Below, in pieces: positions 52,201 through 61,089 of a stretch of 64,000 nucleotides of DNA. Below the pieces are notes generated by a model. The model did no database searches, was not told where the DNA came from, and saw only the letters and a program-made list of their open reading frames with translations. The stretch lies in NCBI GenBank assembly GCA_944385415.1, contig CALWXC010000011.1, positions 21,104-85,103 on the forward strand. Direction: 5' to 3'. The DNA is from an uncultured Oscillospiraceae bacterium (GTDB lineage: Bacteria > Bacillota > Clostridia > Oscillospirales > Oscillospiraceae). Numbering within the stretch: the first letter of the stretch is position 1; every line of letters starts with the position of its first letter. The translations under genes were made by a program, and so were the position numbers.

Positions 52201-54535
52201 GACATACGGCGGCGGAGTTCTCTATGAGTCCACGGCGCTCAACAGCATTACCCTGAACCGGAGCAATACTACGGTGCCCGGCACGCTGAAACTGGACGCC
52301 GGGCAGACCCTGCGGGCCGACGTCAGCAGTTACAAGTGGACGTTTACCCCCGATGATACTACCAACTATAAGACCGTCACCGGCACGGTGCAGCTGACCG
52401 TCCAGGCGGACACCCTGACGGGCCTCTCCGTTCAGAAAAATCCCGACAGGACGGAATATGTGTACGGCGAGACCTTTAACAAGACCGGCCTGGTGCTGGA
52501 AGCCACCTATGAAAGCGGCAACAAGAAGGAGATTTCCGCGGATGAGATCACCGTGGAAACCACCGGCCCCCTCACCTGTGACATGGAGGAAGTGACCGTC
52601 TCCTACCAGGGCATGACCTGTCAGGTCTCTGTGACCGTCGGCAAGGCCACCTACTCCGGCCAGACGACCGTTACCGGCACCATCTGGGCCAACACCGCCA
52701 GCGAAGTGCAGCTACCCCAGCCCCCGGACGGAGCGACATTTGGCGATCCAGTTTACTCTGTTGTCAGCGATACCGTCGTGCGGGTGGAGATCACCGGCAA
52801 CACTCTGGCCTATGAGGGCGGCACCGGCATCACAAAGGGACAGGAATACAAAATCACCGTCCCGGTGAACGGCGGCACGAATTACAACGACTACGACATC
52901 ACCGTCACCCTCACCGGCACGGACAAGAAGGTGCCCACCGGCGCGCCCACCCTGAGCACGGATACCATCACCTACGGCCAGCCCATCAGCACCATCACCC
53001 TCTCCGGCTCCATGCAGGACGGGGCGGAAACCGTGACCGGCACCTTTGCCTGGGCCGACCCCGATAAAACGCCCAACGCGGGCAGTTATCAGGCCCAGTG
53101 GACCTTCACCCCGGACAACGGCGACCTGTATGAGCCGGGGTCCGGCACCGTCACCATCACGGTGAACAAGGCCACCCCCACCGGCACACCCAAGTATACC
53201 GCCATCACCACCAGCGGCAAGACCCTGGCCGACGCGGGCCTTACCACCGAGGGCGGCACCTTCAGCGTTCCCGGCACCGTGGCCTGGGAGCTGGACGACA
53301 CCACCCAGGTCCAGGCCAACACCGCCTACACCTGGAAGTTCACCCCCAATGACAGCGATAACTACAACAGCATTTCCGGCAGCGTCACCCTCTACACCGT
53401 CTCTTCCGGCGGCGGTGGAGGCGGCGGCAGCAGTTCCTCGAACATCACCACCGAGACCACCAAGAACCCCGATGGCTCCACCACCACAACCGTCACCAAC
53501 AAGAACACCGGCACCGTCACCGAGATCACCACATGGCCCGACGGCTCCAAGGAGATCATCGAGACCAAGAAGGACGGCACCGTGACCACGACCACCACCG
53601 ACACGGCGGGCAACCAGACCGCCGTGGTGGAAAAGCCCGACGGCTCCAGTCAGACCACCGTTAGCAACAAGAACGGCTCCGGCTCCGTTACTCTGGTGGA
53701 CGCCGACGGCAACATCATCAGCCAAGCCACACTTAGCGAGTCCGCTGTGGCCGCTGCCCAGGCGGCGGGCGAGGCCGTAGCCCTGCCCATGCCGAAGGTG
53801 CCTGTCACCACCGACCGGGAGACCGCCCCCACCGTCACCGTGGATCTGCCTGTAGGCGGTTCTGTCAAAGTGGAGATTCCCGTGGAGGATGTGACAGCCG
53901 GCACCGTGGCCGTGCTGGTGAAATCCAATGGCGACGAGGAGATTATAAAAACTTCCGTCACCACCGGAAACGGCGTGGCCGTCACCCTCAATGACGGCGA
54001 CACGGTGAAGATCGTGGACAACAGCAGGGACTTTGCCGATGTGCCCGACAACTACTGGGGCGCGGAGGCCGTGGGCTTTGCCGTGAGCCGTGAGTTGTTC
54101 GCGGGCACCAGCGCCACCACCTTCTCCCCCGACACGGCCATGACCCGCGCCATGATCGTAACTGTCCTGGCCCGTTTTGAGGGCGTGGACACCACCACCG
54201 GCAGCACCTGGTACGAGGCCGGACAGCAGTGGGCCATGCAGAACGTTATCTCCGACGGCTCCAATATGGAGCAGGGCCTGACCCGTGAGCAGCTGGCTAC
54301 CATGCTCTACCGCTACGCCCAGAGCAAGGGCTATGACACCACCCAGGGCGGCATGGCCGTCCGGGAGTATGCCGACTTCGAGCAGATTTCCGACTACGCC
54401 GTGGAGGCCATGACCTGGGCCGTCAACACCGGCCTCATCTCCGGTACCAGTACCACCACCCTCAGTCCTCAGGGGTTGGCTACCAGAGCACAGGTGGCAA
54501 CCATCCTGATGCGGTTTATCGAGGGGAACCAGTAA
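49253..54535 (+). CDS. Large SLH-anchored surface protein with Ig-like repeats
   Basis: The product is 1760 residues from ATG 49253 (ATGA overlap with the small gene; AAGGAGG upstream). A signal peptide (ILSIFCVLALCLTLLPGTAWA) leads. A glycine-rich beta-helix part (~60-360) has recurring GGTVTATG/GGTVTANGG units. A Big_3-like domain (~455-560) is followed by several Ig-like/MBG-type repeats, including a near-duplicate ~85-residue pair encoded at 51163-51680 (GTATITATKAAD in each). After a Ser/Gly linker and a Thr-rich stretch, three SLH repeats (~1590-1760) anchor it to the cell wall. No enzyme motif was seen, so it is a likely adhesin or structural surface protein. Confidence 0.93.
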   Translation: MKRRILSIFCVLALCLTLLPGTAWAADSVSYVEYSWNEDTSTLTSETKSVSDYTTVTSSVTVWGTSGQTTWYVVSDNVTNTERNNITVSGTVNLILTSGKTLTLNGPNISLQDSSAVLNIYGQAGNTGKLSITAGNSSGDAGINLNGGTLNIHGGTVTATGYTTSATKSAPGIDVGTSTLTVYGGEVTAEAGTYNSAGYGAGIRVVTDGTVNIHGGTVTATGASFASANDYPGAGIGGSGSTGETCGTVVITGGTVTANGGGGYLQRAAAGIGGGAGKSSSAGGGGNVIISGGTVTANGGKASRNDNVQAPGIGGAVYLSSSGGAGTFSTGTNGSAVITTTGGIQDETSKNSWQGIIDGTVYGTVTLPDSLKTLNKDLTVPSGATLILPDGTTTRGAITVNGTLTVDSGSTVTNTGTITVESGGTLTGTGTIHNTDSGKVTGDTGNVKVTYPSTVEVSSSTSGTAVPGQEVTFTATVTGNGGTPTGSVTFKDGETTLAQNVALQDGVATYTANDGLDVGEHLITAEYTPAGDAAYTGSSGSLTFTVVGDVASISVQTQPTTMTYTTGDALNLSGLVITVHYDGTNYTSEVTWGQDSGITASPANGTALTVTEHNGKTITVTYGEKTAETQALTVNKADQTDFAFTEESPKEVDYSPNGTFTVKAEGGEGTGAVTYAVTNGMDVISIDGNTATILKAGTATITATKAADVDYNEATATLTVTVNPASQTGFGFTESSITKTYGEGTFTVEAEGGPGTGAVTYTVTEGTGVISIDGSTVTIEKVGTATITATKAADDKYSAATATLTVTVSPLPVVLEWSTPTEFTYDGQEKTVTATIKNVVGSDSVTLNHTNNSKTAKGEYTATVTLTGTDAGNYTLDGVENASLTWNIAGVSIAGAEVSIDPATADYNGSDQTPTVTVTLMSGTSLNASSDYTVTYTGADDQSVSSLINAGTYTVTVTGKGSYEGTVQKTFTIQKADPAIGNVTYGGGVLYESTALNSITLNRSNTTVPGTLKLDAGQTLRADVSSYKWTFTPDDTTNYKTVTGTVQLTVQADTLTGLSVQKNPDRTEYVYGETFNKTGLVLEATYESGNKKEISADEITVETTGPLTCDMEEVTVSYQGMTCQVSVTVGKATYSGQTTVTGTIWANTASEVQLPQPPDGATFGDPVYSVVSDTVVRVEITGNTLAYEGGTGITKGQEYKITVPVNGGTNYNDYDITVTLTGTDKKVPTGAPTLSTDTITYGQPISTITLSGSMQDGAETVTGTFAWADPDKTPNAGSYQAQWTFTPDNGDLYEPGSGTVTITVNKATPTGTPKYTAITTSGKTLADAGLTTEGGTFSVPGTVAWELDDTTQVQANTAYTWKFTPNDSDNYNSISGSVTLYTVSSGGGGGGGSSSSNITTETTKNPDGSTTTTVTNKNTGTVTEITTWPDGSKEIIETKKDGTVTTTTTDTAGNQTAVVEKPDGSSQTTVSNKNGSGSVTLVDADGNIISQATLSESAVAAAQAAGEAVALPMPKVPVTTDRETAPTVTVDLPVGGSVKVEIPVEDVTAGTVAVLVKSNGDEEIIKTSVTTGNGVAVTLNDGDTVKIVDNSRDFADVPDNYWGAEAVGFAVSRELFAGTSATTFSPDTAMTRAMIVTVLARFEGVDTTTGSTWYEAGQQWAMQNVISDGSNMEQGLTREQLATMLYRYAQSKGYDTTQGGMAVREYADFEQISDYAVEAMTWAVNTGLISGTSTTTLSPQGLATRAQVATILMRFIEGNQ

Positions 54536-54567
54536 GCGCGGTTCCCAGTGCCTTTCCCAGCACAGCG

Positions 54568-54602
54568 GCGCGGGCAGTCAACCGGCTGCCCGCGCTCTTT
54601 TA
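54568..54602 (+). terminator. Terminator after the large SLH gene
   Basis: GCGCGGGCAG pairs with CTGCCCGCGC and is followed by TCTTTTA. Confidence 0.85.
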
Positions 54603-54610
54603 CGCCCAAT

Positions 54611-54735
54611 GCACAAAAATGCCAATTTGTCAAGTACCAGTTTTGCCGCAGGCTGCGGCATCTCTCGTACTGGAAAGGGGCACAAAAATCCCATAAAATA
54701 TTCTTGACAGCGCAGCGAGAGCGCCGCCGGAGAAA
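54611..54735 (+). repeat. Module leader, copy B
   Basis: This is nearly identical to copy A through CAATTTGTCAAGTACCAG, the TGCCGCA hairpin with one loop-base change, CTCGTACTGGAAA, TAAAATA and CTTGACAGC. The bases between these blocks differ, so conservation is patchy and points to functional sites rather than recent copying. Confidence 0.75.
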
Positions 54736-54744
54736 GGAGAGATC

Positions 54745-55059
54745 ATGGTCAAAGCGTACTTTACCGCCTGTGAGCAGGCGTTTCCCGCCCAGAGGGCCCA
54801 GTTGCGGCGGCTCTCCCTGGCCCTGCGCCGGAGCGGCGTGGAGCGTATGGAGCAGCTGTGCGCCCTCCAGCGGGCCGGGCCGGAAACGCTGCTCAAAATC
54901 CGCTCCATCGGGGCAAAGAGCCTGCCGCTCATTGCGGCGGTCTGCGCCCGGTATGAAGCAAACAGAACACCATCGCAAGGGGGTACCCCCTTGCGGCGGA
55001 CAGAGATCTGTCCGCCGCAGGAATGCCCTCCTGCCCAAGCAAAAGGAGGAACCGTATGA
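54745..55059 (+). CDS. Small RNA-polymerase-alphaCTD/HhH-like protein, copy B
   Basis: The product is 104 residues, same length and layout as copy A; ATG 54745 follows AAAGGAGAG. The HhH-like core LLKIRSIGAKSLPLIAAVCARYE is even closer to the alpha C-terminal domain (LLK...GKKSL). The residues that differ from copy A lie mostly on the helix surfaces, which suggests separate upkeep. The stop overlaps the start of the next secreted protein (ATGA), as in copy A. Confidence 0.72.
   Translation: MVKAYFTACEQAFPAQRAQLRRLSLALRRSGVERMEQLCALQRAGPETLLKIRSIGAKSLPLIAAVCARYEANRTPSQGGTPLRRTEICPPQECPPAQAKGGTV
54972..55021 (+). repeat. Perfect palindrome plus second hairpin, copy B
   Basis: The palindrome centred on GGGTACCC is identical to copy A. 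The second hairpin (GCGGCGGACAG/CTGTCCGCCGC, loop AGAT) has a different stem from that of copy A. Confidence 0.8.
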
Positions 55060-55655
55060 AAAAACGAATTTTGAGTATCTTGACCGTCCTGGCCCTGTGC
55101 CTGGGGCTGCTGCCTTCGGCGGCATTTGCGTTGGACGGCGACAAGGCCATCATGCTGAGAACAAACGGGATCTCGGGCTACGACAGCACGAATGGCTATG
55201 ACTATATCTATTTTGGGAACTGGAAGGCGCTGGATCAATATACCACTTCCGGCCCGATCAAATGGCGGGTGCTGGACGACCAGACCAACACAGGGGGAGC
55301 CGGCCTTTTCCTGCTCTCCGACGTGCTGTTTGGAGAAGGCAACTCAGCTGGCGGCGGTGTGTATTTTGATAATTCAAGCCAGTATAGCAACGTATGGCAG
55401 GACAGCGACGCCCAGAAGTGGTGCCAAGACTTTTACGGCAAGAGTTTTTCCACAGGGGAACAGGGCGCAGTATTTGCAACCACAAAAACCGATGCGGAGT
55501 ATAATGCATCCAGTGGAGACCTTCCCCTCCAATATGGAGTGTCTCAATTAGAGGAGGACAAGGTATTTTTCCTCTCGGCAGAAGAAGCGGAAAACAGCGC
55601 ATACGGTTTTATCGATGATGACGCACGTAAGGCTTATTTTGGCAATGGCACCCTA
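55056..55655 (+). pseudogene. DUF6273-like secreted protein, truncated
   Basis: Starts at ATG 55056 (ATGA overlap) with a signal peptide (ILSILTVLALCLGLLPSAAFA). A domain like DUF6273 follows (IYFGNWKALDQ, IKWRVLDDQTNTGGAGLFLLSDVLF, WQDSDAQKWCQDFYG). Homology stops near 55655, after ~200 residues, where antisense nuclease sequence begins. The frame stays open to 55826 but the last ~55 residues are the reverse of that other gene. The lost part probably held the rest of the domain and perhaps an anchor. Confidence 0.75.
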
Positions 55656-55849
55656 CACAGCAGATCAATGTACTTTCCGGCAACTGTGCGCACTTGCCGC
55701 ACAATCAACAGCCAATCTGGATCTAATATTTCAATGTGCTCTGCAAGCAGATCTTCCAATTCTTTTTCATTGATCAACTCTGCCGGCTGCAACTGGACTT
55801 TGTCATCCAAAGACCAGATTACTTGAGAAATTGCCAAAATCATCACCAT
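55655..55849 (-). pseudogene. N-terminal fragment of a DUF91/PDDEXK-like nuclease
   Basis: About 65 residues read from 55849 (ELINEKELEDLLAEHIEIL...VRQVRTVAGKYIDLLCR). The IDLL strand with upstream ELEDLL helix resembles the start of NucS/DUF91-type nucleases. The catalytic Asp of the IDLL strand is present but the rest is missing at the junction. It lies in the same direction as the decayed helicase, so the two were probably one defence-like operon. Confidence 0.5.
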
Positions 55850-55866
55850 CCAATCACAATAAAAAT

Positions 55867-56054
55867 CTATTTCAGCCGATTAAAGTAATTATCCAGCTTT
55901 TCATCACATATCCTCTCAATCTCCTGCTTTTCCTCCCGGGTGAGCTTCTTCCAGACAGATTCATCCACCTGCATCACGCCCAGGGTCTTGGTGTGGTGAA
56001 ACATCTGCATATCCTCAAACCGCTTGAAGGGATTGGTCAGGATAATACGATTGG
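55867..56054 (-). pseudogene. C-terminal fragment of an unidentified protein
   Basis: About 60 codons (TNPFKRFEDMQMFHHTKTLG, then a charged helix EEKQEIERICDEKLDNYFNRLK) end at a stop at 55867. There is no start, and the frame breaks near 56054. I do not recognise the family. It sits between helicase and nuclease remnants. Confidence 0.4.
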
Positions 56055-56150
56055 CTCAGTGTGGTGTGTGCCAACGGTAACTGCTGTTTACACGCCTCTG
56101 CAAGGATTGCTGCATTCATCTCTCTATCCCCTTTTGCTGGTCGATTGCGC

Positions 56151-57415
56151 CTATCCCACCACCAGCTTATTGGTTTTCTTCAGGAACTTTGCTGGAATCG
56201 GTCGCTCCAACCTCCAGGTGATATTCATTGGCCTACTCCCGTCATGCTTCACATAGTTGGCTGTGCCCAGGAAGGTATAGGCCGCTGCACCGCCTGTGAG
56301 CCGGTCCGCCTTGAACTCCCGGACAAACAGCAACACCTTGCTCCCACGTTCCCGGTGGTGAATGTATCGTTGCCCCGTGGGAGAGTCCGCCGCTGTGGTG
56401 CTCTGGCTTTGCCAGTGAAACAGGCTCTCGTTGATGGAGTAGTCGTTATACATGGTGGTAGGCGAGTATCCATGGTGTACACTTCGACGTTGTTGGCGTC
56501 GAAGTATTTTTCTGCCTTCAGTGCCCGGGCCAGCCGCTCCTTCTGATCCTCGGAGTAGTACTCAAACTCACTGGAGTTCCAGTAGCTCTCAAAGGTGGCG
56601 GCAATCTTGTCGATGGTTTCCGGCAGATCCCGGCGGGTCACCTTCACATTCCACTCTAAGCCGCCGGAAATGGCGGCGTTGGACAGGTTAGAAGAACCCA
56701 CATAGGCGGTGGTAAAGCCGGTGTTCCGGTAAAAGATATAGGTCTTGGCGTGGAGGCGGGTGCGTTTGGTGTCGTAGCTGACCTTGATTTTTGTGTTGGG
56801 CAGCTTGCGAAGTTCCTCAATGGCCTTCACATCGGTGGCTCCCATGTAGGAGGTGGTGATAATCCGCAGCTCGCCGCCGTTCTGGGTGAACTCCCGCAGT
56901 TCATCCATCAGGAGCCGCAGGCCGCTCCACTTGATGAAAGACACCAGCATGTCAATGCGGTCAGCAGAGACGATCTCCTTTTTGAGCTCTGTGTACATCT
57001 GCGGCTCGTGAATGGCCCCGGTGAACAAGCTGCTTTGGGCAATGGAGGTCTCTGGCCGGCGCAGGTCGGCAGCCGTTTTGCCTACTGCCAGTCGTGGGTC
57101 CTGCTCCCGTAAAAGCGCAAGAAGCTGCTCTGCCCGCTGGTCAACGCTCAGCGCAGCAAAGTCAGCTTCTTGGGTTATATTTTGGATGAGGTCTACAATC
57201 TGGTTGGCAAGGCCGATCTGTGTCGAGATGTCGCCCCCGTTGTCCACCACATTCTCCAGGCCCTTTTGGACCACATTCGCCAGATACTGTGCCAATACCT
57301 TAGATGCCTCCGCCTTGTCAATGGGCGCAACCGATTTGCGGGCATCAGGAATCTCCGAAAGCTCGTGATTCAGGGCAGTATTGATGATTTGTTCGTAAAG
57401 GCCAGGTCGCAGCAT
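56151..57415 (-). pseudogene. PLD-DUF3427 helicase with the motor core deleted
   Basis: From ATG 57415 an N-terminal phospholipase-D-like domain is intact (YTELKKEIVSADRIDMLVSFI; HAKTYIFYRNTGFTTAYVGSSNLSNAAI with the HxK motif). Near 56455 the frame shifts into the C-terminus of the same family, DUF3427 (YNDYSINESLFHWQSQST, TGQRYIHHRERGSKVLLFVREFK, TFLGTANYVKHDGSRPM). Full-length relatives carry ~500 residues of superfamily 2 helicase between these parts, and all of it is gone. This is an internal deletion, so the gene is not functional as a helicase. Confidence 0.85.
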
Positions 57416-57617
57416 ATCATTCACACTCTTTGTATAATTTGATAGGCATATATTATTTTTAGTATAGCTGGAATTCCAATGCCAGACAAGGGTCCTTGGA
57501 AAATATCTACAAGTTTCCAAGGACTTTTCCCTGCTGCTATACTCCGGTTGAAATTTAGTTTACCATAGATTCTGTGCAATAAACAATACGATATACCATG
57601 GCTCCCTTCAAGCCGTA

Positions 57618-57786
57618 TTCTTTGATTAGGTGTGCTAAAAACTGATACACCTGTGGGCCAGAAATAACTTGCATTCAGGCTTCGCCAGAGCTACAATACC
57701 CCAAACCCGAATAGCGAAAAGAGCCCTTCTGAACAAGCTACGGCAGTTATGCCGCACCTGGTCGAGAAGGGCTCTTTGACCACATG
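57618..57786. repeat. Direct repeat DR1 (left border of the TOTE island)
   Basis: It matches 62510-62666 in order: TTCTTTGATTAGG, GTGCTAAAAACTGATAC, CAGGCTT, CAATACCCCAAAC, AAGAGCCCTTCT, GCCGCACCTGGTCGAGAAGG and CTCTTTGACCACATG. A long hairpin (AAGAGCCCTTCT/AGAAGGGCTCTT) lies inside. A partial third copy of the ATTGATACGCCTG segment is near 58000. The rest of 57416-58134 is AT-rich with no gene seen. Confidence 0.8.
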
Positions 57787-58134
57787 CGATTCCATAAAAT
57801 TTAATTATTCCAAACATAAGCGTTTAGAAACTGGCACTATTTTTTCATAATCCGTTGTTTTTGGCACATAAAAATAGTGGTCAAAAATTCGCAGTCGAAT
57901 TTTTCTCCCTCATTGATATTATAAACTTATTTTCTGTTCTGTGCCGCAATCATGCACTTTACATCGAAGATTTTATAGTGCCTATTCTTTGTCTATAGCG
58001 TGTTAAAAATTGATACGCCTGTTGCACGAATTTTCGATGCCTTGGTTATGTGTTGGGTGGATCGTTTTCAAAGCACCAGTCTCAATCTCATCTCTAGACT
58101 GCAAGCGTACACACTGGCTCGCCACTGGCTGCCT

Positions 58135-61065
58135 CTACATAGAAACATCTTCCATGACAAGCTGTTCGCTTTCTGCATGACCGGACAGAGACAGGAACTC
58201 ACCTGCAATATCCGGATTTTTGAACCGAAGTACATCCGCATCCTTTCTGCCAAAAGCAAGAAAATCCACGCCGCCATACCACACAACACTTTCATCAACA
58301 ACGGCATACCGCTGATTGAGGGTCTTGTGCGTACGAACCACAATGCCTGTCTGCTCCATTATCTCAATGGCTTCGCGTATATTTTCTTGATTTTTGTCTT
58401 CTCCATTATCTGCTATTCTGGTGTGGATCGCAATTTCGACACCGGAAGCGACCGCCTTCTGCAAGTAGGGAAGAAGCTTCACAACTCTGCCTTTTTGCAG
58501 ATAGGGACTGACGATCACAACACTGCGGGCAGCACCATCCAGATCCTGCTCAAAGGGCACCATAGATGAGTATCCATCGTAAATCACACTGACAGACTGA
58601 TCTGCAGCGCCAAATTTGACCTGATATCCCAGTTCTGCATAGCCCTTCAGGCGTTTATGATACATCCGCTCCAATGTAGGAACATGGATATCCACATAAT
58701 CATAGATGCGAACTTCCTGCTTTCCCTCATAATTTCTGTGGAGACGTCCGGCATACTGCGCCAATGTACCTTTCCATGATATGGGCATCGCAAGAAGCAA
58801 GGTGTCCAGCCGTGGGGAGTCAAATCCCTCTCCGATATACTTTCCGGTGGCAACGACCACCACAGCCTCATCGTCAGGCACATTCTGCAGCGCAGTCAGT
58901 TTTTCACGCTTGTCCTTTTGCTTTTCACTGCCAATGAGCAGAAAGACATTTTTCACTTGATCCGACAGACAACCAGCGAGCAATGCAGCGTGTTCCTTCC
59001 GCTCCGTCAGAAGAATCGGTGTGCGCCCCTCCTGAACCAACTTCAAAGTGTCTGACACCAACAGTTCGTTTCTGTTGTGATTTTCAATCACGCCGGTGTA
59101 CATATCCTGAATCCTGTTGGCATCCGGCAACCGCATGCGAGTAAATCTGGGGATTACGATATGAGAGAAGCTTCGCTTCTCCGCCTGGCTTTTTGCGTCC
59201 ACCAAATACCGGACAGGGCCGCACTGCATAAAGATGATGGGATGATGGCCGTCTTTGCGTACCGGCGTGGCAGACAAACCGTAAACATATTTGGCCTCAA
59301 CTGCTTTCAGCACGGTTTCGAAGGTGAATGCGGCTACATGGTGGCACTCGTCCACAAGAACCATTCCGTACTCTGCCACAAATGGCTTTACAGTCTTTTC
59401 TTCTCCCTCAAGCAGGGACTGCATTGTGGCAATATCGACGATCCCGCTGCGGGTATTCTTTCCGCTGCCGATTTGGCCAATAAGATGCCGTTTTTTCTTC
59501 CTGCCCCGCTTTTGGGGAAGTTCCGGCAGGACCTCATGAATATTCAGAAATTGTCCCAGTGAGGATTTCCACTGTTCCAGCAGCGCGCTGGACTGCACCA
59601 ATACCAGGGTATTGACTTTACGCTGCCCAATCAGGTATGCACCAATCACGGTTTTACCAAACGCAGTGGTTGCCGAGAGAACGCCCATGTCTGCGGCAAG
59701 CAGAGCCTGGGCAGCAGGTTCCTGCTCTGGACGCAGCATTCCGTTGAATTCCACATCAATGGAATATCCCTGTGACCTGTGATCTTCCCAAACGGCAGGG
59801 ACTTCGTATTGATCGAATAACCCCAGAAGCGTCTCCATACATCCCCGGGGAAGGCCAATATATTTCTCATCCTCATATCCGCAATCCAGTACACGCGGAA
59901 TGCTATATATGGAAAGGCGCATGGCTTGTTTGGCGCGAAATTCCGGATTTGGAAACGCTGCAAGCCGTTTGAGGGTATTCAATGCCGCTTGAGAGAAGTC
60001 TTTTTTCTCAATGTAGATCAAATTGGAGCAATGCAGACTTACCTGCAACGGAAAATCTCTACGTGTCAGTTTTGTCTGGGTTCGCTTGCGTTTCCAGGGC
60101 ACTTGCTTCTCCTCAGCATCTGCCAATTCTCCCACGTCGCCATGATGACATAGTTTCCTTAAGGCTTCTTCCAACTGTTCCGGTGTGATTCTTGGCAGAG
60201 AGGAGAGAAACGCCCATTGATCGGGATAAGGCTCAAAGCGGTCATCCACAAACAGAGAATTTCCGTCTTTCTGTGCCTGTCCTTGAAATGGCAGGGCAAT
60301 CAAATTCCCGAAACCGCCCTTCGGCACAAGATCCTGAGACGGGAACAACCGGTCATAGGACGAAAAGGATAGCTCATGCCGGCACGACATGGTTCGGGTC
60401 AGCAAACCGGTCCCCAAGCGCCTGGCATCGGCGGCGGAAACAGGCTCCGAAAAGAAAAACCAGACATGGGCTCCGTTTCCGGAGCGGGAGCGTTCCACTG
60501 CCGGTACAAGTCCCGCATCTTTGCATGATTTACAAAATGCAGTCACATCAAGCTTCCAGTTTTCTTCATCAAAATCCGCAGCCAACAGCCAGGTTCTGTT
60601 GTCCGCCAGCATTGGATAGATCGCCGCCACATCTCTGCACAAAGAATCACGGCCAATCAAATGCGCCTTGACCACATCGGCTGTAAGCGGCCGAAACTCA
60701 CGGTTGGGACACTCTGCGCACCTGTATTTCTTTTTATCGCACAGGCCATGCACCCATTCATTTTTGCAGACAGGGGTGTAACCGGTTTTCCCGGTGGTCG
60801 TGCTGTGATACCGGCGTGCATATACATCTTCCCGCCCTTTGAAAACAGAGAGGAAATACTCGATTTTCTCCTGTGAGGAGCTATGTGCATGGACAGGGGC
60901 AGACTGCACATCCGTTAGAGTACAGCTGCACCACAACGACTCAGAGCATGTAGCCTTTTTGCCGTTTTCGTCTTCACAAAGGAGCAGCGCCTGCCCTCCA
61001 TCCAGAGACGGGACGATTTCAAGAAGCGTATATTCCCGACCATTGATGTTCGCTTTTCGATTCAT
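58135..61065 (-). CDS. TOTE conflict-system-type primase-helicase-PLD protein
   Basis: The product is 976 residues. Cys100, 109, 116 and 119 could form a zinc site. Residues ~155-300 are an archaeo-eukaryotic primase domain (metal motif DFD 164-166; SGNGAH 195-200, strand SRSGNGAHVWFFF). A superfamily 2 helicase follows: Walker A TTAFGKT (~466-472), DECH 572-575, SAT 598-600, QYAGRLHR (~773). The C-terminal ~120 residues are PLD-like (TLNQRYAVVDESVVWYG), but the catalytic His-x-Lys is replaced by Asn-Gln-Arg, so nuclease activity there is doubtful. Such proteins are known from TOTE biological-conflict loci. The AlbA-type gene upstream is 24 bases away. Confidence 0.85.
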   Translation of the reverse strand: MNRKANINGREYTLLEIVPSLDGGQALLLCEDENGKKATCSESLWCSCTLTDVQSAPVHAHSSSQEKIEYFLSVFKGREDVYARRYHSTTTGKTGYTPVCKNEWVHGLCDKKKYRCAECPNREFRPLTADVVKAHLIGRDSLCRDVAAIYPMLADNRTWLLAADFDEENWKLDVTAFCKSCKDAGLVPAVERSRSGNGAHVWFFFSEPVSAADARRLGTGLLTRTMSCRHELSFSSYDRLFPSQDLVPKGGFGNLIALPFQGQAQKDGNSLFVDDRFEPYPDQWAFLSSLPRITPEQLEEALRKLCHHGDVGELADAEEKQVPWKRKRTQTKLTRRDFPLQVSLHCSNLIYIEKKDFSQAALNTLKRLAAFPNPEFRAKQAMRLSIYSIPRVLDCGYEDEKYIGLPRGCMETLLGLFDQYEVPAVWEDHRSQGYSIDVEFNGMLRPEQEPAAQALLAADMGVLSATTAFGKTVIGAYLIGQRKVNTLVLVQSSALLEQWKSSLGQFLNIHEVLPELPQKRGRKKKRHLIGQIGSGKNTRSGIVDIATMQSLLEGEEKTVKPFVAEYGMVLVDECHHVAAFTFETVLKAVEAKYVYGLSATPVRKDGHHPIIFMQCGPVRYLVDAKSQAEKRSFSHIVIPRFTRMRLPDANRIQDMYTGVIENHNRNELLVSDTLKLVQEGRTPILLTERKEHAALLAGCLSDQVKNVFLLIGSEKQKDKREKLTALQNVPDDEAVVVVATGKYIGEGFDSPRLDTLLLAMPISWKGTLAQYAGRLHRNYEGKQEVRIYDYVDIHVPTLERMYHKRLKGYAELGYQVKFGAADQSVSVIYDGYSSMVPFEQDLDGAARSVVIVSPYLQKGRVVKLLPYLQKAVASGVEIAIHTRIADNGEDKNQENIREAIEIMEQTGIVVRTHKTLNQRYAVVDESVVWYGGVDFLAFGRKDADVLRFKNPDIAGEFLSLSGHAESEQLVMEDVSM

Positions 61066-61089
61066 ACACAGCCCCCTTCACACCAGCAG

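Noticed and set aside
58000..58569. 189-codon plus-strand frame near the end of the TOTE gene
   Set aside because: It lies mostly antisense to the PLD part of the TOTE gene and has no ribosome site or recognisable domain.
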